Assembly: GCF_003946335.1 (NCBI RefSeq)
Contig: NZ_RHNX01000011.1
Coordinates: 1 to 64,000, forward strand
Direction of reading: 5' to 3'
Origin: Levilactobacillus fujinensis
Lineage (GTDB): Bacteria > Bacillota > Bacilli > Lactobacillales > Lactobacillaceae
Length of the DNA stretch: 64,000 nucleotides
The notes under the pieces are model-generated. The model was not told the DNA's origin and did not search any database. It saw nothing but the letters and a program-made list of their open reading frames with translations. Below are positions 18,052 through 26,905 of this stretch, piece after piece; position 1 is the stretch's first letter; every line of letters starts with the position of its first letter. Both the position numbers and the translations under genes were made by a program.

Positions 18052-18618
18052 TTACCGCCGTTCGATTGCTAACAGAAACGGTGGCGTATGAATTTGATTA
18101 ATAAAACCATAACGCAGAACCTGATAGATTTTTTGTGGAAGTTTCTGACAAAAGTCAATGACGGCATCACGTTCGGTCGGGCCACCGGGATGACCAGCAT
18201 AGACAACCAAGATAATGCGGCCGCCGCGTGGCAGATGAGGCAATAAGGCTTTGACTGCCGTTAATGTTGTTGCGGGGCGAGTAATCACTGACTTGTCACC
18301 CCCCGGCAGATAGCCGAGATTGAAGACAGCCGCTGCGATGCGGTCATTTGGCGCCAGAAGGGTACCGACATTTTCATGGCCAGTGGCGTGCAGGTCGACT
18401 TGAGCACCCAGACCGGTTAGGGTGAGCTGCTGTTGTGTTTCATCGAGCGCCGCTTGCTGGATATCAAAACCAATGACGTGACCAGACTTACCAACCAGAT
18501 TTGCTAGGAAAATTGTGTCGTAGCCCTGACCCACGGTGGCGTCAACGACCGTATCGCCGGGACCTACGCATTCCGTGAGCAACGTATGACTATAAGTTAA
18601 AGCATTTGGTAAATTCAT
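18052..18618 (-). CDS. mnmM: Class I SAM-dependent methyltransferase, MnmM/YtqB type
   Basis: The 188-residue protein is a minimal Rossmann methyltransferase: the SAM motif DATVGQGYDT at about 26-35, an acidic strand end GFDIQ, and NLGYLPGGDKSVIT in the catalytic loop position. These features match the YtqB family, which in Bacillus methylates the aminomethyl-uridine at tRNA position 34 (MnmM). The gene begins immediately after the PAP2 gene stop, so the two share a minus-strand operon. Family fit is good; the exact tRNA role is by homology. Confidence 0.78.
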   Translation of the reverse strand: MNLPNALTYSHTLLTECVGPGDTVVDATVGQGYDTIFLANLVGKSGHVIGFDIQQAALDETQQQLTLTGLGAQVDLHATGHENVGTLLAPNDRIAAAVFNLGYLPGGDKSVITRPATTLTAVKALLPHLPRGGRIILVVYAGHPGGPTERDAVIDFCQKLPQKIYQVLRYGFINQIHTPPFLLAIERR

Positions 18619-19257
18619 TTATAATGCATCTCCATAACGCGTGAGAAACCATTGACTGACCGTTAATAGGAAGAACCCTAATGACCAGCCCGCAACCACG
18701 TCACTGGGGTAGTGGACCCCGACGTAGACTCGGGATAGGCCAATGCAGACGATCCAAAGGCCCAGAACCAATGTGCCAAACCAGCGCCAATTATGATGCT
18801 GCCGCAGGGACCAACCCAGTAGAACAATCAAGGATCCCCACAGGAGCATAGCTGTAATGGCGTGCCCACTGGGAAAGCTGTACGAGCTAGCAGCGACTAA
18901 CCGGTTAACGGTTGGCCGTGGGCGTTGAACGATGTTTTTAATGATGGTATTCCCCAGCCCGGCCCAGATTAGTACGTTGAATGCCAAGAAGAGTGCGCCA
19001 CGGTAATGGCGGGCGATGACTAGTACGGCCACAAGTAACAGTGTGACCCAGGTCACGGGCTTCGGATTGCCAGACTTGGTTACCCAGATAATGGTTTGCG
19101 TTAAGCCGTGTGGCAAGGGATGGCGTACCCAGCCGATGATCAGCTGGTCAAATGCCTTGATCCAAGGCTGCTGCAAAGTAACTCCGAGTAAGTCAATGAG
19201 AAATAAGATGCCCGCGGCCCAAGTAAAGCGCCAGCGGGTTTTTGAAATGGTCGTCAA
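18619..19257 (-). CDS. PAP2-family lipid phosphatase
   Basis: The 212-residue protein has about six membrane helices and the three PAP2 motifs: KNIVQRPRP (K-x6-RP), PSGH, and SRVYVGVHYPSD (SR-x5-H-x3-D). Such PgpB/BcrC-like enzymes dephosphorylate lipid phosphates such as undecaprenyl pyrophosphate or phosphatidylglycerol phosphate; which one is not visible. It starts with TTG at 19257 preceded by AGGAGG with 7-nt spacing. It is directly upstream of mnmM. Confidence 0.85.
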   Translation of the reverse strand: MTTISKTRWRFTWAAGILFLIDLLGVTLQQPWIKAFDQLIIGWVRHPLPHGLTQTIIWVTKSGNPKPVTWVTLLLVAVLVIARHYRGALFLAFNVLIWAGLGNTIIKNIVQRPRPTVNRLVAASSYSFPSGHAITAMLLWGSLIVLLGWSLRQHHNWRWFGTLVLGLWIVCIGLSRVYVGVHYPSDVVAGWSLGFFLLTVSQWFLTRYGDAL

Positions 19258-20055
19258 AGGTTGACCTCCTAGATGATTATAATAATTTTAGTATAGCACA
19301 GTGTTCTGAAAGGACCGGATTTGATTTTGGAAAGTATTGAGACAAGCCTCGTGAAAATATTGCAGAAACTACACGAGACGTTTCAAAGTAGCGTGCCATT
19401 GGCCTAATATGCGTTTTGATTCAGCATTTTATGGGGTAATCTAACTCTTGTCTTTTAGCAACTGATTTGTTGTGACCGATGTGTCATTCAATATATGCTT
19501 AAAGGCAAAGTAAAAACTAGATGGTTTTGAAGAGTGAGAATGTCAGTATAGCAACAACTTGGCAATGTATCTGAAGGATGAAAGTTCTAAAATACTCATT
19601 ATGATTGTTGTCACAACGATACGGAGACTAAAGTTGGGCAACGTCATCCAACTATTAGTAAACGTATACGAAGCTTATCCATGATCAAATGGCTCTATAT
19701 GAACAGAAAAATAGATAGAGAAGAGATGAAACCAGATTACAATAATGATGACGGTGGTCGCGTAACGCTCCCTGTATGTGATGTGCTATTTTGGATTCTT
19801 GTTAAGGTAAGACTGATTACCGATTTCCAGTAAAAACGATAGTTAAGTTTACAGCGAAGAAATCTAAAGGGTCGTTTCAGCAATTTTGGGTCATCACACG
19901 GTGTCACAGAAAGAATTGGCCAGAACCACGGCGCTACCAGGTATGCGGTTAGCGGTCTTATTTTTCGGTTTACTGAATTATTCCCCAAGAAATCAGTGTG
20001 GCCCTTGCTTTTCCTTAGGGGGTTTGCTAAGATGAAAATAATCTGATTAGACAAA
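19258..20055. other. Long gene-free region upstream of the leuS leader
   Basis: No protein gene is supported here. It contains the PAP2 promoter side, a possible decayed family A middle segment near 19335-19375 (GCCTCGTGAAAATATTG), the clear family A left part at 19560-19650, and otherwise unexplained AT-rich sequence. Open frames on the minus strand through 19737-20365 would be antisense to the leuS T-box and look like chance. Confidence 0.5.
19560..19650 (+). repeat. Intergenic repeat family A, left part (A3)
   Basis: The copy carries ACTCATTATGATTGTTG, the palindrome TTGTTGTCACAACGA and CTAAAGTTGGGCAAC, then loses similarity. Confidence 0.65.
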
Positions 20056-20059
20056 GACA

Positions 20060-20285
20060 TTGATGAGAAGTAGTAGTTTAATGGGGTATTCAGCAAGCGG
20101 ATGGTCGCTGTAAATCCGTTATCCTGTGGGACGAACTTGTCTCTGAGTCTTCTCCGCTGCAAGGTGGGCGTTTGGCGACGTTATCAGCCGGAATGAGCCT
20201 CGGTACAAGACCGGGGAAATGTAGGTGGTACCGCGCTAACACGCCCTGCAGAAGTCGTTTTATGGACTTCTGGGGGCTTTTTTTC
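20060..20285 (+). ncRNA. T-box leader of leuS
   Basis: The invariant T-box AGGTGGTACCGCG is at 20223-20235 and the terminator stem is 20243-20277 with a T-run to 20284. Stem I begins near 20062, where GAGAAG pairs with CTTCTC (20149-20154). Leu codons CTT (20136) and CTC (20141) occur in the 3' strand before that helix; I cannot decide which is the specifier. Uncharged tRNA-Leu should permit read-through into leuS. Confidence 0.9.
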
Positions 20286-20323
20286 TGGCTCGGCGTTGAA
20301 AATGAGAAAGGGAGCGAAGAATT

Positions 20324-22753
20324 TTGGCATACAAACACCAAATTATTGAGCATAAGTGGCAACATTACTGGCGGGTCAACGAAACGTTTAAGACCGCTGA
20401 CACTTCAAGCAAACCAAAGTATTACGTTATGGATATGTTCCCATATCCTTCTGGGCAAGGTCTGCACGTGGGACATCCTGAAGGTTACACGGCGACCGAT
20501 ATCATGGCGCGCTTGAAGCGGATGCAGGGTTTTAACGTCTTGCACCCAATGGGCTGGGATGCATTTGGTCTCCCCGCTGAACAATATGCCTTGAAGACTG
20601 GGCACAACCCAAAGGACTTCACCGCGCACAATATTAAGAACTTTAAACGTCAAATTCGTTCACTCGGTTTTTCTTACGATTGGAGTCGTGAGGTCAACAC
20701 GACCGACGAATCCTTCTACAAGTGGACGCAATGGATTTTTGAACAAATGTACAAGAAGGGTCTTGCTTACGAAGACAAGATCATGGTTAACTGGGCCCCT
20801 GACTTCATGGGTGGAACCGTTGTGGCTAACGAAGAAGTTATTGATGGTAAGACGGAACGGGGTGGGTATCCCGTTTACCGTGTACCAATGCGTCAATGGG
20901 TTCTGAAAATCACGGCGTATGCTGACCGATTACTTGATGATTTGGATGACCTGGACTGGCCAGACAGCATCAAGGAAATGCAACGTAACTGGATTGGCCG
21001 TTCTGAAGGTGCCAGCGTCTTCTTCCCGGTTGACGGGCAAGAAGACACCAAGGTTGAAGTTTATACGACGCGTCCTGACACGTTGTTTGGGGCAACCTAC
21101 ATGGTGCTGGCTCCGGAACATGCTTTGGTCGATCAAATTACGACGTCAGAACACGCTGCTGAAGTGAAGGCTTACAAGGAAGCTATCGACAGTAAGTCTG
21201 ACCTTGAACGGACCGACTTAAACAAGGACAAGACGGGGGTCTTCACTGGTGCTTACGGTATCAACCCGTTGAGTGGTAAGAAGCTGCCAATCTGGATCGG
21301 TGATTACGTGCTGGCCTCTTATGGGACCGGAGCAATCATGGCCGTTCCAGCACATGATGACCGGGACAACGAATTTGCGCAGAAGTTTAATCTGCCAATC
21401 ATCCAAGTCATTGCGGGCGCTGAGGATACCGACGTTCAAAAGGCTGCTTACATTGGCGACGGTGAACACATCAATTCTGACTTCTTGAATGGGATGAACA
21501 AGAAGGATGCCATTGCTGCGGCCATTAACTGGCTGGAAGAACACAAGGCTGGGCATAAAAAGGTCAATTTCCGGTTACGTGACTGGATCTTCTCGCGGCA
21601 ACGTTATTGGGGTGAACCAATTCCAGTTATTCATTGGGAAGATGGCGAAACCACATTGGTTCCAGAAGACCAGTTGCCACTGAAGCTACCAGCTGCTAAG
21701 CAACTTGAACCTTCTGGGACTGGTGAAAGCCCACTGGCAAACCTGGACGACTGGGTAAATGTCGTGGACGAAAACGGACGTAAGGGGAAACGCGAAACCA
21801 ATACCATGCCGCAATGGGCTGGAAGTTCATGGTACTTCTTGCGTTACATTGATCCACATAACGATCAAGCGATTGCTGATCCGGAAAAGTTGAAATACTG
21901 GATGCCAGTCGATCTGTATATTGGTGGGGCAGAACATGCCGTCTTGCATTTACTGTACGCGCGATTCTGGCACAAGTTCCTCTACGATCTCGGTGTGGTC
22001 CCAACTAAGGAACCATTCCAGAAGTTGGTGAACCAAGGGATGATCTTGGGAACCAATCACGAAAAGATGTCCAAGTCGAAGGGCAACGTCATCAATCCTG
22101 ATGAAATCGTCGAGAAATTTGGTGCCGACACGCTGCGACTGTACGAAATGTTTATGGGACCATTAGAGGCTTCCAAACCATGGAGTACGGAAGGAATCAA
22201 CGGGTCTCGTCGTTGGCTGGATCGCGTTTGGCGGCTCTTGATCGATGACAATAATCATCTGCGTGACCGAGTCACGATGATTAACGATGGCACGTTAGAT
22301 AAGATCTATAACCAAACCGTGAAGACGGTGAGCGAAGACCTTGAAGCTATGCGGTTTAACGTTGCGATTTCGCAGTTGATGGTTTTTGTCAACGAAGCTT
22401 ACAAGGCGGATAGCCTGCCATTGATCTACATGGAAGGGTTCGTCAAGATGATCTCACCAATTGTGCCACATATCGCCGAAGAGCTGTGGGCCTTGATGGG
22501 TCATGACGACACGATTGCTTATGCCAAATGGCCAACGTACGATGCCAAGCAATTGGTTGAGGACGTGGTTGAAATGGTCGTTCAAGTCAACGGAAAGGTT
22601 CGTGCGCATCTGAAGGTTGCTAAGGATGCGGCTAAGGATGACATTGAAGCCCAAGCATTGGCTGACGAAACGGTCAAGGTGCATACGGATGGCAAGACGG
22701 TTCGTAAGGTCATTGTGGTCCCAGGGAAACTGGTCAACATTGTTGCAAACTAA
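20324..22753 (+). CDS. leuS: Leucyl-tRNA synthetase
   Basis: The 809-residue class I synthetase has the HIGH motif as HVGH in GLHVGHPEG near residue 47, the KMSKS loop in EKMSKSKGN at about 583, and an intervening editing domain rich in Asp/Thr (about 225-400). It charges tRNA-Leu. It starts with TTG at 20324 after GGGAGCGAAG. Length is typical. Expression is governed by the T-box just upstream; the transcript probably runs through repeat A4 to the terminator at 22957-23002. Confidence 0.97.
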   Translation: MAYKHQIIEHKWQHYWRVNETFKTADTSSKPKYYVMDMFPYPSGQGLHVGHPEGYTATDIMARLKRMQGFNVLHPMGWDAFGLPAEQYALKTGHNPKDFTAHNIKNFKRQIRSLGFSYDWSREVNTTDESFYKWTQWIFEQMYKKGLAYEDKIMVNWAPDFMGGTVVANEEVIDGKTERGGYPVYRVPMRQWVLKITAYADRLLDDLDDLDWPDSIKEMQRNWIGRSEGASVFFPVDGQEDTKVEVYTTRPDTLFGATYMVLAPEHALVDQITTSEHAAEVKAYKEAIDSKSDLERTDLNKDKTGVFTGAYGINPLSGKKLPIWIGDYVLASYGTGAIMAVPAHDDRDNEFAQKFNLPIIQVIAGAEDTDVQKAAYIGDGEHINSDFLNGMNKKDAIAAAINWLEEHKAGHKKVNFRLRDWIFSRQRYWGEPIPVIHWEDGETTLVPEDQLPLKLPAAKQLEPSGTGESPLANLDDWVNVVDENGRKGKRETNTMPQWAGSSWYFLRYIDPHNDQAIADPEKLKYWMPVDLYIGGAEHAVLHLLYARFWHKFLYDLGVVPTKEPFQKLVNQGMILGTNHEKMSKSKGNVINPDEIVEKFGADTLRLYEMFMGPLEASKPWSTEGINGSRRWLDRVWRLLIDDNNHLRDRVTMINDGTLDKIYNQTVKTVSEDLEAMRFNVAISQLMVFVNEAYKADSLPLIYMEGFVKMISPIVPHIAEELWALMGHDDTIAYAKWPTYDAKQLVEDVVEMVVQVNGKVRAHLKVAKDAAKDDIEAQALADETVKVHTDGKTVRKVIVVPGKLVNIVAN

Positions 22754-22766
22754 GCTAAACTAACTA

Positions 22767-22945
22767 AAAGTTGAAAGTTTCAAAACGTGTGTTATGACGG
22801 TGGTAACAGCGATTTCGAGACTGAAGTTGGGCAACTTAGTGCAGTTATCACCTTACCAGCCGGTAGATACGGGTTGGAACGGGACGAACACAACTTGAAG
22901 CCGCGAAAATATCGAGTTTCCAAGCTTGGTTTTCAGCTGCTTTAG
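22767..22945 (+). repeat. Intergenic repeat family A, long copy (A4)
   Basis: This copy sits in the leuS 3' untranslated region before the terminator. It shows the full left-to-middle order: AAAGTTTCAAAAC, the GTTATGACGG block, GGGCAACTTAG, CACCTTACCAGCCGGTAGATA, GGTTGGAACGGGACGAACAC, AACTTGAAGCCGCGAAAATA, CAAGCTTGGTTTTC. The right arm is absent. Confidence 0.8.
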
Positions 22946-22956
22946 CAAATTAAAAT

Positions 22957-23002
22957 GAAGTGTCGGTAACTTTCCAAATGGTGAGCTACCGGCACTTTTT
23001 AG
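22957..23002 (+). terminator. Terminator of leuS
   Basis: AAGTGTCGGTA pairs with TACCGGCACTT (one wobble) around a loop of about 17 nt, then Ts. It is separated from the leuS stop by repeat A4. Confidence 0.75.
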
Positions 23003-23152
23003 TTGGCAAAAATTACGGTTAGGGAGATAATTCGTGGCGATTTATGAGGAAGACGATTCTTGGAAATAAAACTAGATTAGTGAATTGCTACCGAATTTGG
23101 GATAGCAAAGTCCCTATTCTGTAAGCCAAGGATAATGAGGGAAGGGATTCTC

Positions 23153-23911
23153 GTGTGGCGTAAGTTAAATATTCTCAGTCGTTTTGAATTGCGACAGACC
23201 TGGGATGACAAGATGGTCTTATTTTATACGCTGATTGCACCCGTGGTTTTCTTTGTGATTACGGATCTTAGCTCAAACGGCCATCCATTTGGTGTTCATG
23301 ATTTGGCCTCACAGCTACTAGCCTATTGGGTCTACATTGTATTAGTGGGCGTTTTAAATGGGTTTCAGTTTACTCTGATTGGTATGCGCGAATCGAATTT
23401 TCTAAAGATGTTTACGGTGATTGCCGGTGATAAGCGATTGATCTTCTTCAGCAATCTTATTGTGCAGGTTCTATTTATTGAAGTTGAAGTCTTCTTTTTT
23501 GATTTAGTCGTGTTGGGCTTGAATCCGGCATCATTAACCTTACTCCCCATGATGGCGGGGGGATTACTGTTAAATGTGATCCTGATTCCAATCGTTGTGG
23601 GTTTCACGAACTTTCTACTGATTCTTCCCCTGCGCGTCAATCTAGTGTCTCTGATAACCGCGGGATATATCTTTGTGGGGATGTTTCTGATCAGCCCGGG
23701 GCTAGGATTAGCTCCCTGGATCAATGAGGTTCTAGCAGCCTTCAACCCTTGCTCATACATGATTCAATTCTACAGCGTGGGACTAGATATCCTGAGACGG
23801 GTAACGTTACTGCATGTCGGTTTGTTGACCGGAGTAGCGGTGTTTTACTTGCTCATTGGCTACTACCCAGTACGTCACATGAAGCTACAGTCGAATACGA
23901 ATCGTTACTGA
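23153..23911 (+). CDS. ABC-2 type transporter permease
   Basis: The 252-residue protein has a short charged N-terminus and about six membrane helices, starting with MVLFYTLIAPVVFFVI; this is the topology of ABC-2 exporter permeases. Two starts are possible: GTG 23153 with GAGGGAAGGG upstream, preferred here, or ATG 23135 with AAGGA only 3 nt away. The matching ATPase gene lies downstream at 24141 but is separated by a 229-nt gap holding repeat A5. The substrate (drug, peptide or polysaccharide) cannot be inferred. Confidence 0.8.
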   Translation: MWRKLNILSRFELRQTWDDKMVLFYTLIAPVVFFVITDLSSNGHPFGVHDLASQLLAYWVYIVLVGVLNGFQFTLIGMRESNFLKMFTVIAGDKRLIFFSNLIVQVLFIEVEVFFFDLVVLGLNPASLTLLPMMAGGLLLNVILIPIVVGFTNFLLILPLRVNLVSLITAGYIFVGMFLISPGLGLAPWINEVLAAFNPCSYMIQFYSVGLDILRRVTLLHVGLLTGVAVFYLLIGYYPVRHMKLQSNTNRY

Positions 23912-24102
23912 CATCTAAAACGGCTGTACTAAAATTGGGCTGAATGGTGGTCTCTTTGCCTTACTGGCCGGCAGATATAGACTGGAAGGGGATAAGCACC
24001 ACTTGAAGCCTCGAAAATGTCGCGCTGACAAACTTGGTTTTCTACAAGCCACCCACCGAATAAGCAGAATGACGTATCTAAGCCCATAATTGGCAACACT
24101 TG
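23912..24102 (+). repeat. Intergenic repeat family A copy inside an ABC operon (A5)
   Basis: It begins right after the permease stop and shows CTAAAATTGGGC, CTTACTGGCCGGCAGATATAGACTGG, CTTGAAGCCTCGAAAAT, AACTTGGTTTTCTAC and a right arm with GAATAAGCAGAATGACG and AAGCCCATAATTGGCAAC. Confidence 0.75.
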
Positions 24103-24140
24103 GTAGCGGACAATATAGCACTCTAAACGGGAGGTCAGTC

Positions 24141-24812
24141 ATGCGAATCCAAGATTTTTCATATCAATTACCAGATGACCGGATACTATTTGATCATTTA
24201 ACGGCTGACTTTGAGCCGGGTAAAGTTAATATTCTTTTGGGCGTAAACGGCGTGGGGAAGACGACGCTACTCGATTTTATTGCTGGCGTCAGTGAGCGAA
24301 AGGGCTTACCGTTTAAGGGCTTCCCTGAGATGTCACGAATCGCTTATCAGATGCAGGGAGCCCCATTTACGGGATCAGCCAAGGTCATGGAAGCTATTCA
24401 AATGATGGTGAACTTAGATCAACCGACCGCTGATTTTGATAGCAATCAGTTGCCGGAAAGTCTAAGGGAGATTGCCAATAGTCGCTTTCGTGATCTCTCT
24501 GGGGGGCAACGGCGACTGGTTATTTTGGAAGGGATTTGTCTGCTCCAGCGCGATCTCTATTTATTTGATGAACCGGAAAGTGGTTTGGACGTTAAGGTTG
24601 CTGCACAGATGATGTCCCAGATTACGGCCTTAGCTGATAAGGGGAAGACAGTGATTATGACGACTCACCAGTTTCGCAATCTTCCTGAGAGAAATGTTCA
24701 ACTGCTGGTGCTCGCTGGCAAGTGTATTGCCTTCACGGGGACGCCGGCCAAGTTGATGGCAGAGACTAACACGCAGAGTCTGGAAGACGCGTATCTGAAG
24801 ACGGATTCTTAG
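24141..24812 (+). CDS. ABC transporter ATP-binding protein
   Basis: The 223-residue ATPase has Walker A GVNGVGKTT (about 36-44), the signature LSGGQRR (about 130-136), Walker B LYLFDEPESGLD (about 150-161) and the H-loop His in TTHQ. The start at 24141 follows GGGAGG; the frame open from 24090 overlaps repeat A5 and is not used. It presumably energises the permease encoded at 23153. The gene ends before a strong terminator. Confidence 0.9.
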   Translation: MRIQDFSYQLPDDRILFDHLTADFEPGKVNILLGVNGVGKTTLLDFIAGVSERKGLPFKGFPEMSRIAYQMQGAPFTGSAKVMEAIQMMVNLDQPTADFDSNQLPESLREIANSRFRDLSGGQRRLVILEGICLLQRDLYLFDEPESGLDVKVAAQMMSQITALADKGKTVIMTTHQFRNLPERNVQLLVLAGKCIAFTGTPAKLMAETNTQSLEDAYLKTDS

Positions 24813-24847
24813 AGATAGCCCTTGAGGTTAGAGGTAAGAATTATACT

Positions 24848-24894
24848 AAAAAGCTGGTTGAGAAAAATCTGCGGATTTTTCTCAACCAGCTTTT
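24848..24894 (+). terminator. Terminator of the ABC exporter genes
   Basis: AAAAAGCTGGTTGAG plus AAAAATC pairs with the complementary GATTTTTCTCAACCAGCTTTT (24874-24894), leaving a 4-nt loop. It is nearly symmetrical, so it may act on both strands. Confidence 0.88.
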
Positions 24895-24991
24895 ACATTG
24901 GAGACTTACGTCACGGCCTCTATTTGAGCATCTAAATGGGAACCTAGAAGACGCTTGGGCCTTCAGGCGAGCCGAAAGCGGAAGAATTCTC

Positions 24992-25080
24992 GCAGCAAGC
25001 GGAATCTCTGGCAGCTGGAGTGTGACAATCTTTACTGACTTAGGGGTGACAATTCTTACTGTTGCAAGAGTAATGTTCGC
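24992..25080 (+). repeat. Intergenic repeat family B copy (B1)
   Basis: Landmarks are CAGCAAGCGGAATCTCTGGCAG, then TTTACTGACTTAGGGGTGAC and AATTCTTACTGTTGCAAGAGTA. It lies between the exporter terminator and the flavodoxin-like gene, in a gap with no other feature. Confidence 0.65.
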
Positions 25081-25124
25081 CGCCTAACCGCCTTTATTCG
25101 GCGCTCTTCTGTCATTGTCTGAGA

Positions 25125-25892
25125 TTAACGTCGCCGATGTCGCACGAACGTAAAGAAGTGTAGGAGACTGGCTAAGAGTACGTAGAAGATGATGACAAAG
25201 CTAACGTACGTGATCCAAAACTTACCGGCCGCAAAGACACCGAACCACCACGCTTGTAAGCCCATGGTGACGAGGGCCATGACGGCAATCATGGCGAACA
25301 GCAATAAGTAACGTTTCAAGGTATTATCATCCTTTCGTGGTCGGTTGGCGATTTTCTTGGCCCAACGTTGACATTCTGCTAATTTTTCTGGTCGAGGAGC
25401 ATGGGTACCACCCCAAGTGCCCGTGCCAACGAATTCACCGACCTTGATCAAGCCGGCACCAGTTAAAACGCGGTCGATGGTCACGAAGGTCTGATCCGTG
25501 ATTCCGGTGAAAAAGTTTTCGGTGGAACTGATAAAACAAGTCGTCATGCTCAGGTAGTGCCGGTCCTTATACTTGCCAGGTAAGGTATCGGCCACGGAGT
25601 TCATCCGCACTAACCGAAACCGCATACAGTCGAAGAACTGTTTCATCACACCCGAGAGACCACCCCAATATGTAGGTGCACAGACAATCCAAAAGTCACT
25701 GGTTGCCATTTTGTCCTCGATTTCATCTAACGCCGGACAAGCCTTTTCTTTGGTGTCAGGATAAATATCATAATCCCGTAGAAAAACAGTCTCGACAGTG
25801 GCATCGGATGGTAAATTATCGGTGACAGCCTGCAAGTAGCTGGCCGTGATTCCATTCCGCTCATGACTTCCTAATAACGCCAAATAACGCAC
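25125..25892 (-). CDS. Flavodoxin-like NAD(P)H oxidoreductase with C-terminal membrane helices
   Basis: Residues 1-170 form a flavodoxin-type fold: LLGSHERNGITASYLQ is the FMN phosphate loop and APTYWGGLSGVMKQFFD the second flavin contact region. The C-terminal 60 residues contain two strong hydrophobic helices (about 194-213 and 222-247), absent from soluble NADPH-dependent FMN reductases, so the domain is probably tethered to the inner face of the membrane. The start is GTG at 25892 with GAGG 8 nt upstream. It is monocistronic. Electron acceptor is unknown. Confidence 0.75.
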   Translation of the reverse strand: MRYLALLGSHERNGITASYLQAVTDNLPSDATVETVFLRDYDIYPDTKEKACPALDEIEDKMATSDFWIVCAPTYWGGLSGVMKQFFDCMRFRLVRMNSVADTLPGKYKDRHYLSMTTCFISSTENFFTGITDQTFVTIDRVLTGAGLIKVGEFVGTGTWGGTHAPRPEKLAECQRWAKKIANRPRKDDNTLKRYLLLFAMIAVMALVTMGLQAWWFGVFAAGKFWITYVSFVIIFYVLLASLLHFFTFVRHRRR

Positions 25893-26159
25893 AGTAATCG
25901 CCTCACAATATTAAATCATCACTAAGTTGCGTACAATAAGTATACCGCATTTACTGGGGGAATGAGGATTAGGGATTTTCCTAAAATCAATGAAAATTGT
26001 GAAATTAAATGGTTAGATGACGCTGAAGTATGGTTATTGGTTAGCGCAACTGGTGATAGGGGCTTTAAAGCGGCTGCGGTGAGCGCTAAAATGATCACGT
26101 AAGCTTGCTGATTATTTTGCGTTGCACAAAGTAAACGAATCAGCAAGGATAGAAAAAAG

Positions 26160-26290
26160 GTCTAAAGAGTCCAAATACCCATCATGATTGTGTAATAATG
26201 CTAGTGTAACTAAAATTAGGCAACTTAAGTCGTTGCTTTATGGCTGGCAGGAGGTAGCCGAGAGCAGCCGTATTTGGCTATTCTTGAACC
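26160..26290 (+). repeat. Intergenic repeat family A, degraded copy (A6)
   Basis: CATCATGATTGT, a broken palindrome region, CTAAAATTAGGCAACTTAAGTCG and TTATGGCTGGCAGGAGGTAG can be aligned to family A. The gap 25893-26160 before it holds the promoter region of the flavodoxin-like gene and a doubtful 74-codon minus frame; nothing else is visible. Confidence 0.55.
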
Positions 26291-26301
26291 TAAAACCCAA
26301 A

Positions 26302-26332
26302 TAAAAACCCTCACGGCAGAAGCCTGTGAGGG
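26302..26332 (-). terminator. Terminator of the 106-aa protein gene
   Basis: CCCTCAC.GGC pairs with GCC.GTGAGGG and on the minus strand is followed by TTTTTATTT. Confidence 0.8.
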
Positions 26333-26340
26333 ACAAGACG

Positions 26341-26661
26341 TTAGAGAATTTCGGTGAGAATGGCGAAGAAGCGTTGGGAAATGATTTCCCCTTGACCTGC
26401 CTTAGAGAGTTTATACTTCAGTAAGTGGCGGTCAATTTCGTGGAAGAAAACGTTGGCCATAGTCTGATAATCGCTATCGTTGGTTTGGTCGATGCGTTTA
26501 AAAGCCCGCCAGGTTGAGTAGATCAACTGAGCGTCGGAAACGTCTGCCAGTTCTGGAAAATGTGCGCGGATATTCTTGGTCATCGTAATGACCTGTTTGG
26601 CCCGCTCGGGGGACATTTCCATCTTCGGTGCCGTGGTTGCACCGGCTGTTGCTTGCGTCAT
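26341..26661 (-). CDS. Conserved hypothetical protein, 106 aa
   Basis: I do not recognise this protein. It is soluble and mostly helical, with a low-complexity Thr/Ala-rich first 15 residues and then a charged region with SPERAKQVITMTKNIRAHFPEL, a WRAFKRID motif and a C-terminal FFAILTEIL. AAGGAGG 9 nt before the ATG at 26661 and a dedicated terminator argue that it is a real gene. It is divergent from the MurJ-type flippase gene, with about 240 nt of shared promoter region. Confidence 0.7.
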   Translation of the reverse strand: MTQATAGATTAPKMEMSPERAKQVITMTKNIRAHFPELADVSDAQLIYSTWRAFKRIDQTNDSDYQTMANVFFHEIDRHLLKYKLSKAGQGEIISQRFFAILTEIL

Positions 26662-26905
26662 ATTGGCATTCCTCCTTGAATAAGTTCTGAATTCTTCCTA
26701 CTTTCAGCATACCACTGTTAGTCGTATCCGGTAAGCAATGTCAGCTGGTTTCAGCGAATTTAGAGGAGGTTCTCCCAAATCTTTAACGAAACCTGATAAT
26801 TTTTAAGAAAAAGCTATGGTATAATGTTGGTTTGATTAGCTTAGATTCGGTAAGGGCCTAAGTAATAGGAACGTTTAATTTTACAAATTGAAAGTAGGGT
26901 GTCAA

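Noticed and set aside
19737-20365. Two overlapping minus frames
   Set aside because: They run antisense through the leuS T-box and into the leuS start, with no ribosome site and no family resemblance.
25922-26146. 74-codon minus frame
   Set aside because: Hydrophobic but without a ribosome site or recognisable family, in a gap next to a decayed repeat.
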